Assembly (NCBI GenBank): GCA_001830425.1
Contig: MIAA01000002.1
Coordinates: forward strand, 36,630 to 69,775
DNA length: 33,146 nt
Direction: 5' to 3'
From: Rhodospirillales bacterium RIFCSPLOWO2_02_FULL_58_16
GTDB lineage: Bacteria > Pseudomonadota > Alphaproteobacteria > Rhodospirillales > 2-02-FULL-58-16
Part shown: positions 26,983-33,146 of the stretch, one piece after another
Position numbering within the stretch: position 1 is the first letter of the stretch
Layout: the number at the start of each line of letters is the position of its first letter
The notes under the pieces: model-generated
What the model saw: the letters and a program-made list of their open reading frames with translations, nothing else
Database searches by the model: none
Told to the model about the DNA's origin: nothing
Program-made: the position numbers and the translations under genes

Positions 26983-29395
26983 TTCCGATGCTCCGTCCGC
27001 AAGGTGCCGTCATCGTCGCCGTCTCGCCCGGCGCCATCGGCCACGCCAACTCGAAGCGCGTGCCGCAACCGGGCTTGCTGTCGACCCTGATCTCCGCGCC
27101 ATGCTGTAGCGCGATCTTCTTAACTACGGCAAGCCCCAAACCCGAGCCGCTGATCCGGGTAGTAAAAAATGGAGCAAAAATCTGCGGCAAAACATCAGGG
27201 GGAATGCCGACGCCGGTATCCTCAACACAAAAATACATGCGCGGCGCCGGGGCATCCGGTTTATCGGGTGACGCTCCGCACATACCGATGACGATACGTC
27301 CGCCCCGCGTCGTGGCGTGAATGGCGTTGATTACCAGATTGAGCAGTAATTGCTTGAGTTGGTTAGGATCAGCCCACAATAACGGCACCGGACCGGCGCA
27401 GTGCTTGTACTCGATAGTAATGCCCTGAGTCGCGGCTTCCCTGCGGGTCCATAACAGAACGTCCTCCAGTACGTCTTCCAAACGACAAGAAACGGGGGTA
27501 GTTTCCTGGGGCGCGGCGAAGCCGTGGAAAGTCCGTAGAAATACTGATAATCGGTCAATCTCGCCTTCGATGCGTTGCAGGTAAGTTCGCCTGTGTTCAT
27601 CGTCGCCTTCCTCATCAAGCAGCGCCTGCACCACTGTTTTCATCCCGGCCAGCGGGTTGCCGATCTCGTGCGCCAGCCCCATTGCCAGTTCGCCCATGGT
27701 CGTCATCTTTTCGGTCTGGAATATCTGGCGGTCGAGTTCGCGCCGCTCGTCCTGCAACCGACGTTCCTCGCTGACGTCGCGCACCACAAGGATATAGCCC
27801 TGGCAAATATCATCCCTGGTCACCGGAGCGATGTTGAGGGCCATGGTTCGTCCATGCAGGCGAAGGTCGGCGCGTGACGGAGCAGGCTGGTCCTTGGGTC
27901 GGGAACGGACATGATCTTCCCAACCCGGCCAATAGCGACTGATCGGCTCGCCGACCAGAATGCCGGAAGGAGGATGAAGCAGATCAACCGCCGCGATATT
28001 GGCCAACTCTATCATCCCCGCATCCGACAGCGACAAGATGCCGTCGGCGGTGCTCTGAATGACGGTCAAGAGGTTTTGGCGCTCGCGGTCAAGCGCCGCC
28101 GTGCGCGCCTTTACTTCCACTTCAAGGCCTTGCTTTTGCCGTTCCAGCGCGGCGTAACTCTGTTGAAGTTGAGTGGCCATATCATTGAATCGTTCGCCAA
28201 GTTCGGCGATTTCATCGCTTCCCTTGATCTCGACCCGGCTGGCGAAATCGCCCCGGGCGATGGCCTCTGTTTCTTTGCCGAGCAGGAACAACGGACGCAG
28301 CAGATGACGCGACAACAGGGACCCGGCCAAGGCCGTTACCGCCAAGCCCACCGCCAGGGTGCTGTAGAGCAGATAAAGATTGAATATGGCGGCGAAAAGC
28401 TGCTTCTTGGGAAATGCCAGAACAATTGCCCACTCCATCGGCTTGGGTGTTGACGGCGACATGGATTTTATGCGCACCGGGCTGAAGGCGATGATCCAGT
28501 CGCTCAGTTCCTCCGTTCCGTGACTGCCGGCCAGAATCTTCGCCAGCATGGGGCGGGGATAGATATCGGCCAATTCTTCCAGCGCCTTCATCTCGATGTT
28601 CGGCGGCGATGTCCCCTGAACCGAACGTGACAGATAGAAACCGTAGGCATTGACCAGATAGGCTATGCCGCCCCGCGCTTCGGCCAATTGCTGGACCTGA
28701 TCGAGCAGAATTTCAGCGTGCAGATTGATGATCAGGAGGCCCTGTACGGCTCCCGTACTGTCGGCAATCGGCGTTCCAAGACGAATGACCGGCTTCTCCG
28801 GATATTCGGCTTTGCCCACCTCGATATTGAGATCAAGCGGCGAAATATAAATTTCGCCCGGCTTTTGCCTCAGAGTCTCATGAACATAATAACGGTCGGA
28901 CTTGTCCTGCAATTCAAATTCAGGAACAACATAGGTGCTCCCGCCCCGGCGGTCGACCCGCACCACCTCGCGCCCCCGGGCATCAAGATAGCGAATCTGG
29001 TAAATGTAGGGATAGGCCCGGGCGAACAAGGCAAAATCCTGCTCAAGCCGCTGCCGCTGGCGACGCATGAGGAAGATATCATCGGGCGTTCCGGACAGTT
29101 CGCCCAAGACGGTTGAACTGGTAAGGTAAAGAAGCTCGCTGGAAAGTTGATCGAGGAACCGGCCTAACCCGTCGGTGCGACTGATTACCTCCTGATTGAG
29201 GTGAGCCAGCGTTTCGCTTTTCAACACATCAAGCGAATAGAAGATGCCGACCAGGCCGGCGATCGAGGTCGGAATCCCCGCCGCCAATAAAAAGGCGATA
29301 TGGATGCGCGAAGCCAAGCCCCGGAAACTCGGCCATAACCGCCATCGCTCGGCGGAATGCGGCGCAGAAGCAACAGCCTTTTGATGCTTGTACAT
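26957..29395 (-). CDS. Membrane sensor histidine kinase (partner of NtrC-type regulator)
   Basis: 812 residues from ATG 29395 (AGTAGG-like ribosome-binding site). The frame is open for a further 133 codons upstream, but that part is low-complexity and overlaps the transposase remnant. Order: TM1 about 32-54; a periplasmic region of about 280 residues with Cache-like motifs (RYLDARGREVVRVDRRGG, YYVHETLRQKPGEIYISPLDLN); TM2 about 335-358; HAMP about 358-412; a coiled linker; PAS about 440-540; HisKA with phospho-His in LAHEIGNPLAG near 578; and HATPase with NAIHATTRGG, DTGVGIP and GSGLGLAVVKK. Periplasmic sensing fits a periplasmic substrate of the neighbouring enzyme; the ligand is unknown. 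Confidence 0.9.
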   Translation of the reverse strand: MYKHQKAVASAPHSAERWRLWPSFRGLASRIHIAFLLAAGIPTSIAGLVGIFYSLDVLKSETLAHLNQEVISRTDGLGRFLDQLSSELLYLTSSTVLGELSGTPDDIFLMRRQRQRLEQDFALFARAYPYIYQIRYLDARGREVVRVDRRGGSTYVVPEFELQDKSDRYYVHETLRQKPGEIYISPLDLNIEVGKAEYPEKPVIRLGTPIADSTGAVQGLLIINLHAEILLDQVQQLAEARGGIAYLVNAYGFYLSRSVQGTSPPNIEMKALEELADIYPRPMLAKILAGSHGTEELSDWIIAFSPVRIKSMSPSTPKPMEWAIVLAFPKKQLFAAIFNLYLLYSTLAVGLAVTALAGSLLSRHLLRPLFLLGKETEAIARGDFASRVEIKGSDEIAELGERFNDMATQLQQSYAALERQKQGLEVEVKARTAALDRERQNLLTVIQSTADGILSLSDAGMIELANIAAVDLLHPPSGILVGEPISRYWPGWEDHVRSRPKDQPAPSRADLRLHGRTMALNIAPVTRDDICQGYILVVRDVSEERRLQDERRELDRQIFQTEKMTTMGELAMGLAHEIGNPLAGMKTVVQALLDEEGDDEHRRTYLQRIEGEIDRLSVFLRTFHGFAAPQETTPVSCRLEDVLEDVLLWTRREAATQGITIEYKHCAGPVPLLWADPNQLKQLLLNLVINAIHATTRGGRIVIGMCGASPDKPDAPAPRMYFCVEDTGVGIPPDVLPQIFAPFFTTRISGSGLGLAVVKKIALQHGAEIRVDSKPGCGTRFELAWPMAPGETATMTAPCGRSIGNGAKNSDR

Positions 29396-29627
29396 CACAT
29401 ACCTACTTCTCGAAACATCTTGGCATCGTCTCAGTGATAGAGATTTTGTATAAGCCCGGACAACAGAGCATGGCAAGGTAATGTCAATTTGCTTCCAACC
29501 GCCGCCCGCCGCCGAACGAGATACGGGCACAATGCGGAGGCGACGATTATCTTTATCTCCAGAACCATAATCGGCCGATGCAATCGGTACCTTGTATGTG
29601 ATCGGAGACGCTGACAAACCGTGATTA

Positions 29628-29930
29628 TTACCATGGTAGATGGTGACCATGTCCGCGCCGAGCCTCCGCCTGACCCCGCAAGGGCGCCTCTTCTTTGAGG
29701 CTGCCGATGATGCGCCGACCCTGACACTCGGCGTTGTAGCGCACGACAGCGTCCCGCAACGCTTGACGCTCCATCCCGGCAAGCCGCGCAGCATCGGCGC
29801 GCTTCATGCCCTCCAAGGCGTTAGCAATCGCGTACATCCGCGCCGACGCCCGCCCGTTCCGTTCTCGACGGGCATGCGCACGGAGTTCTTTCGATGTTAA
29901 ATCTTCCCTGATCTTGAGTTCTGTACCCAT
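29628..29930 (-). pseudogene. IS630-like transposase N-terminal remnant
   Basis: The first about 65 residues show a helix-turn-helix like the IS630-family N-terminus (KRADAARLAGMERQALRDAVVRYNAE). After NAE the frame no longer follows a transposase, and the DDE catalytic domain is absent. It is therefore a truncated, probably frame-shifted relic. The start was placed at the ATG with GGGGGAT upstream. It lies just upstream of the sensor kinase and marks past insertion at this edge of the accessory region. Confidence 0.6.
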
Positions 29931-30128
29931 CTGATCCCCCATATCTTGTGGAGGAACAGTGAATCACAAAAATATCCTCTTGGGAATCCCCGGAGTCAGT
30001 TCATTCGTTCAGCGGTATAATTTATTTTTTCCTTAACCCGCCATGAACGATGCGCTCAGCATTGATTCATGCGGCATGCGTCATAGTCCTCCTCAGACGA
30101 ACAACAAACCCTCTTCAGGAGAAACAAA

Positions 30129-30227
30129 ATGTACGCATATCTGGACACCATCATCGCCACCGTTCTTTTAATCGCTCCGCTGGCCTACGCCTTCACCGCT
30201 TCCGTCGGCGAACTCAAGACCCGCTAA
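30129..30227 (+). CDS. Possible 32-residue membrane micro-protein
   Basis: ATG preceded by CAGGAG at 7-base spacing. The product (MYAYLDTIIATVLLIAPL...) is one hydrophobic helix of about 18 residues with a short charged tail ending GELKTR. The stop codon overlaps the first base pairs of the direct repeat beginning at 30224. It could be a single-span membrane peptide or toxin-like micro-protein. The good ribosome-binding site is the main support. The surrounding 29931-30128 shows nothing else. Confidence 0.4.
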   Translation: MYAYLDTIIATVLLIAPLAYAFTASVGELKTR

Positions 30228-30323
30228 TCTCCGGCGATGTGCAGAGGCGACGGCTTCTCGCCGTCGCACCGGCGCTTCCAGATAACGCCGTAGGCGCGCT
30301 CCATGTCTTTGACAAACCCGGAA
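30224..30323. repeat. Direct repeat copy 1 (3' end of glycosyltransferase gene)
   Basis: 100 bp matching 32286-32385 at 97 positions (differences at one base near offset 20 and two adjacent bases near offset 47). On the minus strand it encodes the last about 33 residues and stop codon of the glycosyltransferase at 32286. Sequence identity stops abruptly on both sides. Confidence 0.9.
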
Positions 30324-30350
30324 CTCGGCGTATCATCAGTTCTTCTTTAT

Positions 30351-30854
30351 TCATACGTCAAACCACCCTGCCGGATCACACCCGCAAATAAACTTGATTG
30401 AGACACCATTGCGCTCAAGACTGTCTTTATAATTTACCCAGTCAGAATCCGTTGCATTAACAACAGGAATACGCTCTTTACGACTCAAGGCGGCAAATTT
30501 TCGATCATCTTGGTGAAATCTCTCCAATGCCGGGTCATTCGGGAAATCGACATACTCTCCGTTTTCCAGCCTAGACAAGGAAATACGTTCCACAAGCCTT
30601 GGCGCGCTATTAATGACTTCCTGGTAAAATCTATCTCCTACTCCCGGCTGTCCTTTTGGATTCAAGTGGCGATGATATTCACGCTGAATTTCTCCTTCGG
30701 TATCTATAAAAATCTTGCCATAGTTCAAAATCCTTTCAAGTAATTCTATTGCAGCAAGACGGCAATCGATACTCGGTACGCGGCTCCCGCCAGCCATATC
30801 ACTACGCCCATTTGCAACAACGGGAACATTAGTATCCACGGTACATCGCATCAT
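30351..30854 (-). CDS. PIN-like nuclease/toxin domain protein
   Basis: 167 residues. Acidic positions typical of PIN-domain RNases: D7 in TVDTNVPVVANG at the first beta strand, E55/E58 region in the second helix segment, D116/D117 in HQDDRKF, and D136/D138 in ATDSDW. Its ATG overlaps the ATPase stop (ATGA), so it is translated with it. The codon use is visibly more AT-rich than the flanking DNA. A two-gene ATPase + PIN unit suggests a defence or abortive-infection pair; function is inferred. The closest family name is uncertain. Confidence 0.7.
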   Translation of the reverse strand: MMRCTVDTNVPVVANGRSDMAGGSRVPSIDCRLAAIELLERILNYGKIFIDTEGEIQREYHRHLNPKGQPGVGDRFYQEVINSAPRLVERISLSRLENGEYVDFPNDPALERFHQDDRKFAALSRKERIPVVNATDSDWVNYKDSLERNGVSIKFICGCDPAGWFDV

Positions 30855-32209
30855 GTACCGGCTTTCAGTTTCTTAAGCCTTGCCTTTTCTGCGGCGGCAG
30901 CCTCCCCAAACGCATCGCCCATAAAATTCTTCGGCCAGTTCTCAATGTTTCCGAATAGATCAAGTCGTAGCGGATCAACTACCGATTCACCATCACGGGC
31001 ATTGCAAAAATAGAGCTTGGTGTCATCAGCGGGAATCAAACCCTCAGCGATGCGTCGTTGAAGCCGCAAAAGAAGGTGTTCGGAATGGCTCTCAATAATC
31101 ACCTGAACACGGCGATGTGTTGCTACATTAATTATGGCATCCGCAAGACCAGCCTGTGCCGAGGGATGCAGGTGAATTTCCGGCTGCTCAAGAACCACCG
31201 TCGATCCTTCTGGAACGTAGTAAAGCAGAATGAGAACGGGCAATACCTGCGAAACGCCAAATCCAACATCGGTAAGCATTACCTCACTGGTCTTCGCCCG
31301 CGTTTGCAGAATCGCCTGCCATCTATTAGACCCTTCCGCGATTTCCTTGATCCTGAAGTCGTGGACAAGCCCCATCTCGCGGAGCCAATAGGCGATCATC
31401 TCCTGAAAAGACTTTAGCGTAGCCTTAGGCTTAAGATTTCTTACCTCCCCCGCCTCGGTCGCCGCCAAGATAGCGTCAATAGCTTTTTCGCCGCGCTGTC
31501 CGACATCGCTGGGACTAGACCGCGCCCACAAATAGTCCCGCTTGGGATATTCCCGCAGCGGGCCAAGGTAAAAGATGTGATTGAGTTCAGCTTCATAGGC
31601 TGCTTCCAAGTCTGAAAGAAAGCCCGCATTCTGGAAGTAGGTTCGGACCTGATCAGGAAATGCGTAGGTTTTGACAGGTCTTGGCAATTGCCATGGCCGC
31701 CCGGTGGTTCGCACAAAGCGGAAATTAGGATCAGGCCCCGAAGCGCTGAGTTCAAACTGGGAATCGTCACCGTTACGCGGCGCGAGGGAAAAAATCCAAT
31801 CCCCGAGCTTATAAGACAGCTTTATGGCGCGAGGAGCTTTTTGATGCACCCCGATTTCAGCTTCGATCTCAAAATTTTTGGATTGAGCAAGGTTAGTCTT
31901 GTGTTTGCCGGACGGGTCAGCCAGCGCAAGTTCTGTTTCTCGTTCGAATGCGAGCATCAACTTGATCTTGCGCGTATCGTCATGAGCGTAAAGGGCATCA
32001 TTGATAGTCCCAAGCTCAACCAGAGGTCCATTCAATTCAAGGGAAATGGCGCGATCAGTCGCATCCTTGGTCTGTTTAAGCATGAGCAGAAATTGAATTA
32101 TGCTGGTCTTCCCCGATGAGTTTGCTCCAAACAGTCCCGTGATGCGCCCAAGGGTAAGATCGGCTTCGGTCCAGGTCTTGAAATTGGTAAAACGAAGTCG
32201 TTTGAGCAT
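30851..32209 (-). CDS. AAA/ABC-type ATPase, OLD/DUF3696-like
   Basis: 452 residues. Walker A GANSSGKT (28-35) follows an N-terminal LRFTNFKTW strand as in SMC/RecF-like ATPases. A signature-like GVSQVLP and a Walker B/His switch VVLEQPEIHLHP lie near 330-350, and a C-terminal GDAFGEAAAAEKARL tail resembles DUF3696. No nuclease (TOPRIM) domain is fused, unlike OLD proteins; the separate PIN-like protein downstream may fill that role. It is AT-richer than the rest of the window and flanked by the 100-bp direct repeats. Confidence 0.8.
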   Translation of the reverse strand: MLKRLRFTNFKTWTEADLTLGRITGLFGANSSGKTSIIQFLLMLKQTKDATDRAISLELNGPLVELGTINDALYAHDDTRKIKLMLAFERETELALADPSGKHKTNLAQSKNFEIEAEIGVHQKAPRAIKLSYKLGDWIFSLAPRNGDDSQFELSASGPDPNFRFVRTTGRPWQLPRPVKTYAFPDQVRTYFQNAGFLSDLEAAYEAELNHIFYLGPLREYPKRDYLWARSSPSDVGQRGEKAIDAILAATEAGEVRNLKPKATLKSFQEMIAYWLREMGLVHDFRIKEIAEGSNRWQAILQTRAKTSEVMLTDVGFGVSQVLPVLILLYYVPEGSTVVLEQPEIHLHPSAQAGLADAIINVATHRRVQVIIESHSEHLLLRLQRRIAEGLIPADDTKLYFCNARDGESVVDPLRLDLFGNIENWPKNFMGDAFGEAAAAEKARLKKLKAGT

Positions 32210-32285
32210 GGCTCTCCCCCACTAGACCTGTTGCAAAAGTAGCGGTTTGAAGAGGCAGACGCAATACATCAGACTAATCTCCACC

Positions 32286-32385
32286 CTAATCTCCGGCGAT
32301 GTGCAGGGGCGACGGCTTCTCGCCGTCGCACCAACGCTTCCAGATAACGCCGTAGGCGCGCTCCATGTCTTTGACAAACCCGGAA
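32286..32385. repeat. Direct repeat copy 2 (genuine 3' end of glycosyltransferase gene)
   Basis: Second copy of the 100-bp repeat; it forms the intact C-terminal coding end and stop codon of the glycosyltransferase. Together with copy 1 it brackets the ATPase-PIN segment. The sequence 32222-32239 (tagacctgttgcaaaag) between the ATPase start and this repeat resembles some IS terminal repeats, but no IS is present. Confidence 0.88.
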
Positions 32386-33146
32386 TAAAGGTCAAGGACC
32401 CGCCCGCGCAGTTCACGACGCAGTTCGGCCAGCATGTCCGTCCGCCCCGCCATGATAACGGCGATTTGGCGGTATTCATCGGCGCCGGCGGCGACCCAAT
32501 CATGCAGGCCCAGCGGCTCGCAAAACACCCTTATCATCCGGCTGTCGATTTTAACGTCATCGGCGAAGCCGACCACCGGAACTCCCATCCACAAACTCTC
32601 AAGGGTCGTCATGCCGCCGCCCTGGGGAAAGGTATCAAGGGCGATGTCGACGCGCCCATAGGTCTTGAGGTGCTCGGGCTGAGGGGTGCGCCCCAGCAGG
32701 ATCAGGCGGTCCTCGGCTATCCCCTCGCCCGAAAAGAAATCAATGACCCGGCGGCGGATGGCCGGCTCGTCCATCTGGCCATACTTGATCAGCAGACGGG
32801 CGCCGTCAACATCGTGGAGTATCCCCGCCCACAAGGACAGCGCATCGTCGGAGACCTTGGAGAACCGGTTGAGGCAGCCGAAGGTCACCGCTCCGCTTTC
32901 CAGACACGGCGGCGGGACCACCGGCGGCGCGGCGGCGGGCGGAGCGAAGCCGAAACAGGTCCGCATATAAATAGGCTTTTCGGGGAACAAATGTTCCTCT
33001 TCAGGCCGGGTGTAGGCGGGCATGGTTATCCGGTAGTCGATTGCCGAAAGCCCCGGCGCCATATCGCCGATGCCGGTCACCTGAACAGGAGCCGGTTTCT
33101 CGGCGAATACCAACAGGCGATTGCCGTTGGTGTGCCCGGACAGATC
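32286..33146 (-). CDS. SPINDLY/OGT-type glycosyltransferase, C-terminal catalytic part (5' end outside window)
   Basis: The frame is open to the window edge (reads DLSGHTNGNRLLVFAEKPAP at its visible N-terminus), so the N-terminal part, probably TPR repeats, lies outside. Family signatures of Glyco_transf_41: GHTxxNRL, PAPVQVT, FGCLNRFSKVSDDAL, a WAGIL motif, R-L-I-L-L-G-R, the donor-binding ALDTFPQGGGMTTLESLWMGVPVV, and a final YSGFVKDMERAY. These enzymes transfer sugars to protein Ser/Thr or Asn; target unknown. At least 286 residues are visible. The TTG at 33113 is not the true start. Confidence 0.88.
   Translation of the reverse strand, partial: DLSGHTNGNRLLVFAEKPAPVQVTGIGDMAPGLSAIDYRITMPAYTRPEEEHLFPEKPIYMRTCFGFAPPAAAPPVVPPPCLESGAVTFGCLNRFSKVSDDALSLWAGILHDVDGARLLIKYGQMDEPAIRRRVIDFFSGEGIAEDRLILLGRTPQPEHLKTYGRVDIALDTFPQGGGMTTLESLWMGVPVVGFADDVKIDSRMIRVFCEPLGLHDWVAAGADEYRQIAVIMAGRTDMLAELRRELRGRVLDLYSGFVKDMERAYGVIWKRWCDGEKPSPLHIAGD

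Noticed and set aside
29396-29794. 133 extra N-terminal residues for the sensor kinase
   Set aside because: Arg/Ser-rich, partly overlapping the transposase relic. The ATG at 29395 precedes a normal short cytoplasmic lead and TM1.
32222-32239. IS26-like terminal repeat (CTGTTGCAAA)
   Set aside because: Short match only; no second end, transposase or target duplication nearby.

Overview
The window looks like chromosomal DNA from a GC-rich alphaproteobacterium, probably Rhodospirillales-like. This is inferred from gene style, codon use, the methyl-accepting chemotaxis protein, HU, and the SPINDLY/OGT-type glycosyltransferase. No rRNA is present to confirm it. The left 8.7 kb is housekeeping DNA: glutathione reductase (5' end cut by the window edge), a chemotaxis receptor, an HU protein, pyrE, an orphan sigma54 activator with a Cys-rich PAS domain, thiC, a small Cys-rich protein and tRNA-Ser(GCT). 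A repeat-rich gap (8735-9316) separates this from the accessory region.

The centrepiece is a compact minus-strand operon of 13 genes (25263 down to 9317). It reads: cupredoxin-like protein, two dihaem cytochrome c peroxidase/MauG-like proteins, Tat-exported Rieske protein, AioA/IdrA-type molybdopterin oxidoreductase, large HEAT-repeat protein, dihaem cytochrome c, CydA-like polytopic membrane protein, dihaem cytochrome c, membrane-anchored monohaem cytochrome c, a dihaem c + ethylbenzene-dehydrogenase haem-b fusion, a tiny exported NPCA-repeat peptide, and a monohaem cytochrome c. The molybdoenzyme + Rieske + two peroxidases set is the signature of the iodate reductase system IdrABP1P2. Here it is joined to a membrane/cytochrome module (12 CXXCH motifs in the whole operon) that could link the quinone pool or a cytochrome c pool to the periplasmic enzyme. 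I read it as an extended Idr-like respiratory system. Iodate is the best-guess substrate, but substrate and direction of electron flow are not proven by sequence.

Upstream, in the same orientation, lies a two-component system: a membrane histidine kinase with a periplasmic sensor region, and an NtrC-type sigma54 activator, overlapping by 26 bp. It ends in a hairpin/T-run terminator, followed by a near-consensus sigma54 promoter (TGGCATG-N4-TTGCT, 25410-25425) pointing into the operon. A self-contained signal-to-promoter circuit is therefore visible.

The right end is a small mobile/defence-like zone. It holds an IS630-like transposase remnant, a 32-codon membrane micro-ORF, and a translationally coupled ATPase (AAA/DUF3696-like) plus PIN-like nuclease pair. 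This pair is flanked by 100-bp direct repeats (97/100 identical) that duplicate the 3' end of the adjacent OGT-type glycosyltransferase gene, which runs off the window edge.
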